A stretch of 64,000 bases of DNA, from contig NZ_JANLNM010000016.1 of assembly GCF_024701975.1 (NCBI RefSeq), positions 17,351-81,350 of the forward strand, read 5' to 3'. Each line of letters starts with the position of its first letter. Position 1 is the first letter of the stretch. Shown one piece after another: positions 23,572-32,377 of the stretch. Position numbers and translations under genes: made by a program. The notes beneath the pieces were generated by a model. The model did not search any database. It had not been told where the DNA came from and saw only the letters and a program-made list of their open reading frames with translations. Source of the stretch: Variovorax sp. ZS18.2.2. GTDB lineage: Bacteria; Pseudomonadota; Gammaproteobacteria; Burkholderiales; Burkholderiaceae_C.

Positions 23572-24231
23572 ATGAAGCCGAACCCACCCCGGATCTATCC
23601 GCGCATCAAGCACGTCAGCTTTCTCGATACGGTCCAGGGCGGCAACCGGGAGGCGCAGACACCCGTTGCCCATCCCCTTGCCGGAGATGCGGGCCTGCTG
23701 GTTACCTACGCCATCGATGAACCCGCGCAGCCCGTCCCGCTCACGCAGGAGCACATGGACGAACTGGGGCTCAACGCGCAGAAGCTCCACGAACTGGCGA
23801 TGGAGAACCTGATCCGCAAGACGGGTCCGAAGCTCGGCGCGCAAGACCTCGTCATGTACCAGGCGCTGGTCGCAGGCGACGGGTTCGAAGCCAGCACGCT
23901 GCTGCTGCCCGGTCTCTGGGAAACACTGGCGGAGGGTTTCGAAGGGGAACTGCTCGCGGTCGTGCCGAGCAGGAACACGGTCTACTTCATGGACGGCGGT
24001 GCCAAGCGCCAGCTCGCGGGACAGCAGCTCACGGCCCGCACGATGCTTGACCTCATGTGCGCGACCGCGGCCGACATCAAGGTGCAGGCCAGGGAGCACG
24101 GCCTCTCGGACAAGGTGATGGCGTTCACGCCGGACGGCTGGCAGATTCGCGGCTCTTTCGAAGACCACGCCTCGGCGCTCGGAGGCTCATCGCCGCACGC
24201 AATCACTCACGGACAGAACTTGTCGAAGTAG
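23572..24231 (+). CDS. DUF1444-like hypothetical protein
   Basis: A 219-residue soluble protein. The stretch HPLAGDAGLLVTYAIDEP, then MDELGLNAQKLHELAMENL, then the acidic Gly-rich half resembles DUF1444 (YtpQ-like) proteins, which have no established function. There is no signal peptide or membrane segment. A terminator precedes it. Its last 25 bases overlap the 3' end of the convergent lipoprotein gene. Confidence 0.62.
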   Translation: MKPNPPRIYPRIKHVSFLDTVQGGNREAQTPVAHPLAGDAGLLVTYAIDEPAQPVPLTQEHMDELGLNAQKLHELAMENLIRKTGPKLGAQDLVMYQALVAGDGFEASTLLLPGLWETLAEGFEGELLAVVPSRNTVYFMDGGAKRQLAGQQLTARTMLDLMCATAADIKVQAREHGLSDKVMAFTPDGWQIRGSFEDHASALGGSSPHAITHGQNLSK

Positions 24232-24971
24232 GCTTTCAGCGAATCGCCGCCCTCGGGCAGCGACGCCTTGACCGAGCCCGTCCGGCCGTCGATGGTCGAC
24301 ACGCTGAATGCCACGGATTTTCCGGCGATGAGCGCATCGCGGAACGCCACCGCGTTGTCCGCCGCAATGTTGAAGGACGTGCGAGAAAACTGCCTGGCAT
24401 CGAAAGTCTTGCCGTCGACCTCGACCACCATCGTGCCGCGCTCCTTGCCCTTTGGGTCGTAGCCGGCCTCGAACGGAACCTCCACCGACGCGGCCCATTT
24501 CTGATTGCTCGAACTGCCCCAGGTGGCCGGGCATTGCAATCGGATGCGTGTGTTCCGAAAGGCCATCGGTCCTTCGTTCTTCAGCCCCGCGAACGTCAGG
24601 TAGGCCCCGCCCTGGAAGCTGCTGGCGTTGCCGGCGCTGGGCGCGGTGATTTGCCAGCGCTTGCCGGCCATCACGTCCATCATGCCGCTCAGGGCTTCGA
24701 TGTCCGCGACATCCGATGGGCCCTTGAAGCCCAGCGCCGCGTAGCAGGCCAGCTTTTCCTTGTCGTCGGCGATCGCCACGCATTCGGCCAGCTTGTAGCC
24801 CTGCGCCGAGATGACGCGCGCGGCGGTGTCGAACACCGCCGGCAGTGGCTGCGTCGATGCCGATGAGCTGCCGGCCTTGGCTGCCGGTGCGCTGGGGGTC
24901 TTGTCGCAGGCTGCCAATGCAGCGGCTGCGATGACCAGCAGCACTGCCGTCGCCATTCGATCGAGATTCAT
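24207..24971 (-). CDS. Hypothetical lipoprotein
   Basis: A 254-residue protein with a signal peptide and lipobox ALAAC (acylated Cys at residue 22), then a Ser/Ala/Lys spacer (SAPAAKAGSSSAST) and a beta-rich domain with three further cysteines. No family was recognised. No close functional partner is evident; the adjacent P450 gene on the same strand ends 82 bases upstream. The 3' end overlaps the DUF1444-like gene in antisense by 25 bases. Confidence 0.72.
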   Translation of the reverse strand: MNLDRMATAVLLVIAAAALAACDKTPSAPAAKAGSSSASTQPLPAVFDTAARVISAQGYKLAECVAIADDKEKLACYAALGFKGPSDVADIEALSGMMDVMAGKRWQITAPSAGNASSFQGGAYLTFAGLKNEGPMAFRNTRIRLQCPATWGSSSNQKWAASVEVPFEAGYDPKGKERGTMVVEVDGKTFDARQFSRTSFNIAADNAVAFRDALIAGKSVAFSVSTIDGRTGSVKASLPEGGDSLKAYFDKFCP

Positions 24972-25053
24972 TTTTTTCGAACTCCCTGGTCTTGTCTGTT
25001 GATCCGGATCCAGCGCTTTTTAGCACGGCCGGATGAACGCTACCGGAAAGCGC

Positions 25054-28000
25054 TCAGCTGCCTGCCCACACGTCCAGCACATAGCGTTGGTCGGCAATCA
25101 TCTTGTCCATCCAAGCCGTGCTGTCGTGGCCGTGCTCGCGCGCGATGTCGGTCAGCGTGCGCCGCACGTCGGGCTCCATGCGCGAGCCGTCGCCGCACAC
25201 GTAGATCACGCCGCCGGCTTCGAGCAGCTTCCACACGGCCGCGGCCTGCTCGCGGATCAGGTCCTGCACATACACCTTGCGCTCGCCCGAGCGCGAGAAC
25301 GCGGTGTGCAGCTTCATCAGGCCGCGGTGCGACCAGGCCTGCAATTCCTCGGCATAGATGAAGTCCTGCTCCGGGTGGCGGCAGCCGAAGAACAGCATCG
25401 CCTCGCCCAGCGCCTCGCCGCGCTCGATGCGTGCCGCGCGTTCCTGCAGGAAGCCGCGGAACGGCGCGAGGCCGGTGCCGGGGCCGATCATGATCAGCGG
25501 ACGGTTGGCGTCCTCCGGCAGGCGGAAGCCCTCGGCCGTGGTCTCGCGGATCACGCCATGCACCGTGTCGCCCGCCTCGGCGCGCGCCAGGTAGTTGGAA
25601 CACACGCCCTCGAAGATGCCGTTGCCAGAGAGCGCAGGTTCGCTCACCACGCCCACGGTCACGCTGCAGCGGCCCGGTGTCATCGCCGGTGACGAGGAGA
25701 TCGAGTAGTAGCGCGGTGACAGCGGCGACAGCATTTCCAGGAACACCGCGAACGGCACCTGGCAGGCGCGGTGTTCTTCGAGAAGTTCGAGCAGCGACTT
25801 GCGCTTGTGCAGCACCTCGGCCTTGTACGCGGCCTGCGAGGCCTCGTCGCTGCCCGAGAGTGCCGCGAGCTTCGGCTTGGTGAAGGGGCACTCGGTGTAG
25901 GCCGCGAGCGTGGCGATCTGCTTGCGCGTGGCCACATCCTGCAGCTCGACGTAGTCGCCCAGCAGGCGGTCGACCGCGATCACCTGGTCCACCGGCAGCG
26001 CGGCCTTGCGGCCCGGCACGGCTTGCAGGCGCACATGCGCGGAGCGGTCGAAGCCGAAGCGCGCCATCGCTCGCTCGACCTGCGCGGGGCTGTTGCGCGG
26101 CACCACGCTCAGGTGGTCGCCGGGTACGTAGTTCACGCCCTCAGGCAGCATCAGCTCGACGTGGCGGGTGGAGCGGCTGTTGTCGCCCTCGCTGCCGGGG
26201 CTTTGCAGTTCGCGGTTCTCGACGACGCGCAATGCCACGGCGCCCAGCGCATCGACCAGCGCGTTCTTCTGCGGCGGCGGCAATTCCTCGAGCGTGTAGA
26301 GCGGCTCGGCCTCGGCCGGCGTGTCGGCGCCGGCCTTGATGCCGAAGGCCTTCACCAGCGTCGGCCAGAGCGCATCGCTCCAGTCCTGGAAGGCGCCGTC
26401 CATGTCTTCGCGCGCATCGCCTTCGCCGCGCGGATGCACGCGCGTGGCGCCCAGCGTTTCGAGCCGTTCGTCGATGCGGCGCGGCACGGCCTGGTAGGTG
26501 GCGGCCCAGTCGGTGTTGCCGCAGCCGAACACGCTGAAGCGCACGCCGTTGAGCGCATCGTCGGCCTTGTCGAGCCAGCGATGGAACTCGGCCGCGTTGT
26601 CGGGCGCCACGCCGTTGTACGAGGCGCAGACGATGGCGACCGCGCCGTTGGCCGGCAGCCGCTCGGCGTAGTCGTCGAGCGAGGCGACCTGCGTGGAGAA
26701 GCCGCGCAGTTCGCCTGCCTCGGCCAGTTGCCGCGCGAGGTCTTCGGCGGTGCCGAGGTTGGAGCCCTGCAGCACCAGCAGCGAGGTCCCGTGGCGTGCC
26801 GCCTGGGGCTTGCGCACCACTGGCTTGGCGGGTGCGTCCGGCGTGGCAGCGGCCTCGCCGTTGCCGCGCGGGCGCGAGGCCGGATCGCGCAGCAGCGCCT
26901 TGATCTTGAAGTTCTCCGGCTTGATCGTCAGCGCTTCCTTGATCTTGAGCTTGTAGCCCGTGTGATCGACCAGGTTGAAGCGCTGCAGGATCATGCCCAG
27001 CGTGAGTACCGCCTCTTGCAATGCGAACTGCCGCCCGATGCAGGCGCGCTGCCCATTGCCGAAGGGCTTGAAGGCATTCACCGGCCGCTCGCGCTCGGCC
27101 TCGCGGCTGAAGTTGTCGGGGTTGAACTGGTCGGCGTTCTCGCCCCAGATGGCCTTGTCACGATGCAGCGCGAGCGCATGCATGATGACCATGTTGTTCT
27201 TCTTGATCGTGTACTGCCCACCGATGGTCGTGTCTTCCTTGGCGCGCATCGAGATCGCGGGCGCAGTGGGGAACATGCGCAGCGACTCCTTCAACACCTG
27301 CATCACATACTGCAGGCGATTGACCTGCGCATAGGTGGGTTTCTGCGAGGTGTCGCCGCCGAACACGCTGTCGACCTCGGCCTGCGCCTTGGCCATCGCC
27401 TCGGGGTTGTTCAGGAGGAAGTAGATCGCGAAGGAAAGCAGGCCGCTGGTGGTCTCGTGGCCCGCGATGAGGAATTCGATGCACTCGTCACGGATCATCT
27501 TGTCGGTGAGCTGCTCGCCGCTCTTCTTGTCCACGCCCGCGATCATGTAGCTCAGAAGGTCGGGCTTGGTGGCGATGTCGGCACCGCTCGTGCGACGCTC
27601 CTCGATGATGTCTTCCACCATCTTGTGCATGTAGCGGATGTCCTTGCGCTGCTGCGCGAGCTCCTTCTTGAGCATCAGCTCCTCGAGCGGCAGGCCCCGG
27701 CGGTTCTGCACCGTCTCCAGCGTACGCACCATCGCATCGACGAAGGGATGGAAGCCCTCGCGGTAGAACGAATTGAAGCGGTAGCCGAAGCCGCACAGGC
27801 CGATGGTGTCCAGCGTGAGCGCGGTCATGTCGCGCACCACGTCCACCTCTTCATCGAAGTTCAGCCGCTCCCACTTGGTGACCAGTTGCCCCGCGATGTC
27901 CAGCATCATCGGGTGATAGGCCTGCATCGCGCGTTGGCTGAAGTTGGCCAGGAGGATGTTGTGCGGCTTCGACCACGTCTCCTCGTGCGTGTCGGAGGTG

Positions 28001-28272
28001 AAGAGGCCGTGCGATGCGGCGCGCAACCGGCGCAGTGCGCCGCGCGTGCTCTTGTCGAAGCGGGCCTCTTCGCAGAGCTCGTCGACCAGCGCGGGCGACG
28101 ACACCACGATCACCGGCATGCCCGGCATGTCGAGCCAATAGATGCCGCCGAGATCCTGCGCGATCTTCCACATGTCGAGCACTGGAGAGTCGGAGCCGAT
28201 CGACAGCAGGTTCCCGACGAAGGGTTTCTTCGCCGGATGCGGGATCGGATAGAGCGAGTTTTTGCCTGCCAT
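25054..28272 (-). CDS. Self-sufficient cytochrome P450 / NADPH-P450 reductase (CYP102-type)
   Basis: A 1072-residue fusion. The P450 domain (1-about 460) has I-helix AGHETTSG, KESLR (ExxR) and heme loop FGNGQRACIGRQF with Cys411 as the iron ligand. A Pro/Ala linker leads to a flavodoxin-like FMN domain (about 485-630, LQGSNLGTAED) and an FAD/NADPH domain with RYYSISSSPA and GPGTGLAPFRGFLQERA. This is the CYP102 (P450 BM3) architecture, which hydroxylates medium- and long-chain fatty acids or related compounds using NADPH and oxygen. ATG at 28272 gives the family-like start MAGKNSLYPIPHP. No transmembrane anchor is present, so it is cytosolic. Confidence 0.95.
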   Translation of the reverse strand: MAGKNSLYPIPHPAKKPFVGNLLSIGSDSPVLDMWKIAQDLGGIYWLDMPGMPVIVVSSPALVDELCEEARFDKSTRGALRRLRAASHGLFTSDTHEETWSKPHNILLANFSQRAMQAYHPMMLDIAGQLVTKWERLNFDEEVDVVRDMTALTLDTIGLCGFGYRFNSFYREGFHPFVDAMVRTLETVQNRRGLPLEELMLKKELAQQRKDIRYMHKMVEDIIEERRTSGADIATKPDLLSYMIAGVDKKSGEQLTDKMIRDECIEFLIAGHETTSGLLSFAIYFLLNNPEAMAKAQAEVDSVFGGDTSQKPTYAQVNRLQYVMQVLKESLRMFPTAPAISMRAKEDTTIGGQYTIKKNNMVIMHALALHRDKAIWGENADQFNPDNFSREAERERPVNAFKPFGNGQRACIGRQFALQEAVLTLGMILQRFNLVDHTGYKLKIKEALTIKPENFKIKALLRDPASRPRGNGEAAATPDAPAKPVVRKPQAARHGTSLLVLQGSNLGTAEDLARQLAEAGELRGFSTQVASLDDYAERLPANGAVAIVCASYNGVAPDNAAEFHRWLDKADDALNGVRFSVFGCGNTDWAATYQAVPRRIDERLETLGATRVHPRGEGDAREDMDGAFQDWSDALWPTLVKAFGIKAGADTPAEAEPLYTLEELPPPQKNALVDALGAVALRVVENRELQSPGSEGDNSRSTRHVELMLPEGVNYVPGDHLSVVPRNSPAQVERAMARFGFDRSAHVRLQAVPGRKAALPVDQVIAVDRLLGDYVELQDVATRKQIATLAAYTECPFTKPKLAALSGSDEASQAAYKAEVLHKRKSLLELLEEHRACQVPFAVFLEMLSPLSPRYYSISSSPAMTPGRCSVTVGVVSEPALSGNGIFEGVCSNYLARAEAGDTVHGVIRETTAEGFRLPEDANRPLIMIGPGTGLAPFRGFLQERAARIERGEALGEAMLFFGCRHPEQDFIYAEELQAWSHRGLMKLHTAFSRSGERKVYVQDLIREQAAAVWKLLEAGGVIYVCGDGSRMEPDVRRTLTDIAREHGHDSTAWMDKMIADQRYVLDVWAGS

Positions 28273-28411
28273 GGGTGCCTTGTTGTGCCTTCGGTATGGA
28301 CCCGCTTCGGATGTCCGGGATGCGAATCCGGAGTATCCCGATGGCACGGCGGTGGGCGGGACGGGGTTTCCCTAAGGGCGTTCTGGGAGTTCAGGGCCGC
28401 GATCCCGCCGA

Positions 28412-28624
28412 CGGGGTACCTTGCTCCGCGAATGTCCCCCGGCTTCGCCTCCTCCTTGATTTCGCTGCGCAAGGCACCCCATCGGCGCGCTCGGTTTCAG
28501 AGCAGTCGTTGATCAGCGATATGCCAGCAGTGCGTCCAGGTGCGCAGGGCATCGGGTGCTCCCCGCAGCGAAATCAAGGAGGAGGGCGAAGCCCGGGGGA
28601 CATTCGCGGAGGGGAGTACCCGGT
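28412..28624. repeat. Large imperfect inverted repeat (arms about 72 bases)
   Basis: The arm at 28412-28483 (starting GGGGTACCTTGCTCCGCG) is the near-exact reverse complement of the arm at about 28551-28624 (ending GGGGAGTACCCGGT), with about 67 bases between them. The core AATGTCCCCCGG...TTGATTTCGCTGCG is almost identical in both arms, with a few one-base gaps. It occupies most of the 401-base gap between the P450 gene and the receptor gene; the rest (28273-28411 and 28625-28673) shows no gene. It carries no transposase, and could be a non-autonomous mobile or palindromic repeat family or a transcription end structure. Confidence 0.8.
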
Positions 28625-28673
28625 GGCCTGTGCACGTACCCCGAAAGAACTCAATCAGTCCCAGGCAAAGCGT

Positions 28674-29930
28674 TCAAGGCCGAACCATCTTGCACTCGGT
28701 CCCCTGTGCCAGCTCGTTCCCGCTATAGATAGCATCGGTGCGAAAGCCGTAGTTCGTCCCTTCCCAACCCACCTTCACCGCCTTGCCGTCCACAGGCGCG
28801 ATGGTGTTCACCACCTGCGGCAGCAGCAGCTGGTGGTCTTCGGCCCGCATGCGCACCGTACCGACCACCGAATCGAAGCTCAGGTCTTCGAGCGCCCGGG
28901 CCACTTTCACGGTGTCGGCGCTGCCGGCCTTGTTGATGGCCAGCGCCAGGAGGCGCGGCGTCATGTCGATGCGCGGCGCGAGAAAGTCTTTGCCGGTCTT
29001 CGCCTTGTAGGCCTTGGCGAGCGCATCGGCCTTCGGCGTGTCGGCCTGGCCCGGATGCCACTCGGCCACCCAGGTGAGCTGCCCCGTCTTCGCCTGCGAC
29101 ACCGCAGTGACCGTGCCCGGCACCGAGCCCGCGCTGTGGTTGAAGTAGCGCAGGTTGTAGCCCGCATCGCCCGCGGCCTTGAGCAGCAGCGTCATGTCCT
29201 GCCCCCAGTTGCCGGTGATGACCGAATCGGCGCCGCTCTGGCGGATGTTGGCGATGTAGGGCGCGAAGTCTTTCACGCGGCCGATGGGGTGCAGCGCCTC
29301 GCCCACGAACTGCACGTCGGGCCGCGCGAGACCCACCATCTGCCGGCCGTAGCTGGCCCACTGCTTGCCGTGCGCGTAGTCCTGGTTGAGCAGGTAGACC
29401 TTCTTCACGTCGGACGTCTTCTTGATGTAGTTGGCCAGCGCCTTCATCTTCATCGCGGTGTTGGCCTCGGTCTGGAAGTGCCAGAAGCTGCAGCCCTTGC
29501 CGGTCATCTCGGGGTCGATGGAGGAGTGGTTCAAGACGATGAGTTCCTTGCCCGGATTGCGCTGGTTCCAGCGCGCCACCGACTGCACCAGCGCCGTGAC
29601 CACCGACGAGCCCGAGCCGCCGGTCACGATTGCCTTCGCGCCCTGGTCGATGGCCGCCTGCAGCGCGCTCTGGCTTTCCTGCGCCGAGAGCTTGCTGTCG
29701 AACTGCAGCAGCTGCAGCTTGGTGCCGCCGAGCACTCCCCCCCTGGCGTTGATGTCCTCGATGGCGTACTGCGTGTGCATCAGCATCAGCTCGCCGACGT
29801 TGGCGAAGGGGCCGGAAAGCGGATCGATGTAGGCGATCTTGTAGGTCGGCTGCTGGGCATGCGTGGCACCTGCGATGCAAAGCAGGGAGGCGAGCGCGAT
29901 CGGCGCCAGTGGCGCGTGCTTGAACTTCAT
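28674..29930 (-). CDS. ABC transporter substrate-binding protein (branched-chain amino acid/organic acid type)
   Basis: A 418-residue periplasmic binding protein of the Leu/Ile/Val-receptor superfamily, with signal peptide (cleavage near THA-QQ) and YKIAYIDPLSGPFANVGE at the mature start. No permease or ATPase genes adjoin it, so it is an orphan receptor or serves a transporter elsewhere. It is 29 bases downstream of a TetR gene that is divergent from acyl-CoA ligase and carboxylase genes, suggesting that it brings in a carboxylic acid or aromatic compound metabolised by them. GGAG precedes the ATG. Confidence 0.88.
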   Translation of the reverse strand: MKFKHAPLAPIALASLLCIAGATHAQQPTYKIAYIDPLSGPFANVGELMLMHTQYAIEDINARGGVLGGTKLQLLQFDSKLSAQESQSALQAAIDQGAKAIVTGGSGSSVVTALVQSVARWNQRNPGKELIVLNHSSIDPEMTGKGCSFWHFQTEANTAMKMKALANYIKKTSDVKKVYLLNQDYAHGKQWASYGRQMVGLARPDVQFVGEALHPIGRVKDFAPYIANIRQSGADSVITGNWGQDMTLLLKAAGDAGYNLRYFNHSAGSVPGTVTAVSQAKTGQLTWVAEWHPGQADTPKADALAKAYKAKTGKDFLAPRIDMTPRLLALAINKAGSADTVKVARALEDLSFDSVVGTVRMRAEDHQLLLPQVVNTIAPVDGKAVKVGWEGTNYGFRTDAIYSGNELAQGTECKMVRP

Positions 29931-29959
29931 GGGTTTGTCTCCGGGAGGGGTTTTGTTCG

Positions 29960-30667
29960 TCAGTCTCTGGCGTGCAGCCCGATCACGCGGCTCGCGAGCT
30001 TCGTGAGTTCGGCCACCACCTCGTCGGGCGAGAGCCGGCCGCCGGGGCGGTACCAGCTGTACAGGAAGCCCGGCAGGCTGCAGGCCGCGAGCGCGGTGAT
30101 CTTGGTCTCGCCGAAGTCGAGGTCGCCGTCGCGCCGTGCCTCTTCGAGCAGCGGGCACAAGAGGTCGTAGAAGTGGTGCGCGAGCTTCTTCTGCGCCGCG
30201 ATGTACTCGGGCCGGTACACCTGCGGCTCGCGGTATGCAAAGAAGGCGACCGGGTGATGCGCGATGGTCGCGCGAATCAGCCGCTCGATGCCCTCGAGCA
30301 CCTTCTCGCTCGCGCGGCGCGGGTCGTCGGCCGCGAAGTCGAGCGCGGTGAAGCAGTCGACCGCGGGACGCCACGACAGCGTCTCGAAGATCTCCTGCTT
30401 GTCGCGGAAGTAGTAGTACACGAAGGGCTTGGTCACGCCGAGCGCGCGAACGATCTGCGCCATCGTCGTGTTGGCGTAGCCCTGCGCGGCGAAGAGCTGC
30501 GCGGCCGCCTGCAGGATGCGCTCGCGCTGCGCGTCGGTGCTCTGTGTGGCCGCGCGCTGACGGCCCGTGCCCTGCGGTAAGTGCGGCTGCGCCGTGGTGG
30601 CGGTCGCTGTCTTGTCGGCTTTGTCGGCCCCAGAGGGTTTGTGCCGTGTCGCGGAAGTTATACCCAT
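29960..30667 (-). CDS. TetR-family regulator of the acyl-CoA ligase/carboxylase locus
   Basis: A 235-residue TetR regulator with an unusual N-terminal extension of about 45 residues rich in Thr, Ala, Lys and Gln before the helix-turn-helix QRERILQAAAQLFAAQG...VTKPFVYYYFRDKQ. The start could be further in, but no better start with a ribosome site is seen. It is divergent from the acyl-CoA ligase gene and upstream of the receptor gene, so it probably controls both, with an acyl-CoA or acid as ligand. Confidence 0.85.
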   Translation of the reverse strand: MGITSATRHKPSGADKADKTATATTAQPHLPQGTGRQRAATQSTDAQRERILQAAAQLFAAQGYANTTMAQIVRALGVTKPFVYYYFRDKQEIFETLSWRPAVDCFTALDFAADDPRRASEKVLEGIERLIRATIAHHPVAFFAYREPQVYRPEYIAAQKKLAHHFYDLLCPLLEEARRDGDLDFGETKITALAACSLPGFLYSWYRPGGRLSPDEVVAELTKLASRVIGLHARD

Positions 30668-30753
30668 GGGTAGGATTGTTCGTGCACCATGCACCCATTG
30701 GCAAGCGCCTGCCCCGCGCAGGCGGCTATCGATAACCCTGAGAAAGAGACGCC

Positions 30754-32367
30754 ATGGAGACACTGCCCGACCGTCCGCAACAGCCCCTGCACGAATACCT
30801 GCGCACCCATGCGCGAGAGCGCGGCGAGCACGCCGCCTGCATCTGGTACGGCCACGCGATGAGCTGGTCCGAGCTCGACCGTGCGAGCGATGCCTTCGCC
30901 GCGCGGCTGCAGGCTGTCGGCGTGAAGAAGGGCGAGCCGGTGGTGCTCTTTCTCAACAACTGCCCGCAGTACCTGGTCGCGCACTTCGGCATCCAGAAGA
31001 TCGGCGCCATCGTCTGCCCGAGCGGCCCGCTCAACAAGGAGCACGAACTGGCCTACCAGGTCAACGACCTGAAGGCGCGCGTGATCGTTGCGGCCGCGCC
31101 GCTCTTGCCGGTGGTGCGCAAGGTGCAGCCCGAGAGCGCGCTCGCGCATGTGTTCGTGGTGCACTACGCCGATCTGCTGCCTGCGCCGGCCGCGCTCGAT
31201 CTGCCTGCGGAACTTGCCGCCGAGCGGAAGACCGAGCGCAACGTGCCCGACGATTGCGAAGACTTCCTCGCGGTGATGAAGTCCGGTGCGAAGCCTGGGG
31301 CGGTGTCCATCGACATGGACGACGTCGCGCTCATGACTTACACCTCCGGCACCACGGGTCTCCCCAAGGGCGCGATGCTGAGCTACGGCAATGCGCTCTT
31401 CAAGACGCGTGCAGTGGTCGATTGCAACGGCGTGCGCCCGGACGACGTGCTGCTCTCCATCGCGCCGCTGTATCACATCGCCGGCATGCTGATGGGCGTG
31501 AACGTGCCGGTGTTGAGCGGCGCCACCTCGGTGCTGCTGCACCGCTTCGATCCACGTGCGGTACTGCAGGCCATTGCCATGCACAAGGTGAGCTGGTGGT
31601 ACAGCATCGCGCCGATGAACGTGGCGTGCATGCAGGTGCCCGACATCGCGGACTTCGACCTCGCGAGCCTGAAGATGAACCCGGTGACCAGCTTCGGCAT
31701 CACCTTCACCGAACCGCTGGCCGCGCAGTGGCGCTCGCATGCCGCGAACTGCAGCTCGTTCGAGGCCGCTTACGGCCTGAGCGAAACCCACACCTGCGAC
31801 ACCTACACGCCGCACCATGCGCCGCGCTGGGGCACGCAGGGCATTGCGGTGCCGGGCGTGACGATCCGCATCGTGGATGCCGATACACAGGCCGACCTGC
31901 CCACCGGTGAGGTCGGCGAGATCGTGCTCGCCAGCGCGGGCTCGTTCAAGGGCTACTGGAACAAACCCGAAGCCACGGCCGCCACGCTGCGCAACGGCTG
32001 GGTCCACACGGGCGACATGGGCAAGCTCGATGCCGATGGCTACCTGACCTTCATCGGCCGCTTCAAGGAAATGATCAAGGTCTCGGGCTACAGCGTGTTC
32101 CCGGAAGAGGTCGAGACCATCCTCATCAAGCATCCCGCCGTGGCGCAGGCTGCGGTGATCGCGCAGCCCGACGCCGAGAAGGGCGAGGTCGTGAAGGCGT
32201 TCATCGTGCGCAAGCCCAATGCGGAACTCGATGTCGACGGGCTCATTGCCTGGTCGCGCGACAACATGGCGAGCTACAAGGCGCCGCGCGCGGTGAGCTT
32301 CATCGATGCATTGCCCACCACCGGCGCCGGCAAGGTGCTGCGCCGGTTGCTCAAAGACAAGAACTGA
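30754..32367 (+). CDS. AMP-dependent acyl-CoA synthetase/ligase
   Basis: A 537-residue ANL-superfamily ligase that activates a carboxylic acid to its CoA thioester through an acyl-adenylate. Motifs are the P-loop TSGTTGLPKGAML, AYGLSETHT, GWVHTGDMG, GRFKEMIKVSGYSVFPEEVE and the catalytic-lysine segment TGAGKVLRR. Substrate preference is not readable; a fatty or branched acid fits the adjacent acyl-CoA carboxylase, whose start lies ten bases after this stop. The divergent TetR regulator lies 86 bases upstream. Confidence 0.92.
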   Translation: METLPDRPQQPLHEYLRTHARERGEHAACIWYGHAMSWSELDRASDAFAARLQAVGVKKGEPVVLFLNNCPQYLVAHFGIQKIGAIVCPSGPLNKEHELAYQVNDLKARVIVAAAPLLPVVRKVQPESALAHVFVVHYADLLPAPAALDLPAELAAERKTERNVPDDCEDFLAVMKSGAKPGAVSIDMDDVALMTYTSGTTGLPKGAMLSYGNALFKTRAVVDCNGVRPDDVLLSIAPLYHIAGMLMGVNVPVLSGATSVLLHRFDPRAVLQAIAMHKVSWWYSIAPMNVACMQVPDIADFDLASLKMNPVTSFGITFTEPLAAQWRSHAANCSSFEAAYGLSETHTCDTYTPHHAPRWGTQGIAVPGVTIRIVDADTQADLPTGEVGEIVLASAGSFKGYWNKPEATAATLRNGWVHTGDMGKLDADGYLTFIGRFKEMIKVSGYSVFPEEVETILIKHPAVAQAAVIAQPDAEKGEVVKAFIVRKPNAELDVDGLIAWSRDNMASYKAPRAVSFIDALPTTGAGKVLRRLLKDKN

Positions 32368-32377
32368 AAGACATCGC

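Noticed and set aside
25771..28512. More than 900-codon + strand open frame antisense to the P450 gene
   Set aside because: It mirrors the P450-reductase coding sequence and has the low-complexity Arg/His/Leu/Gly composition typical of antisense frames in GC-rich genomes.
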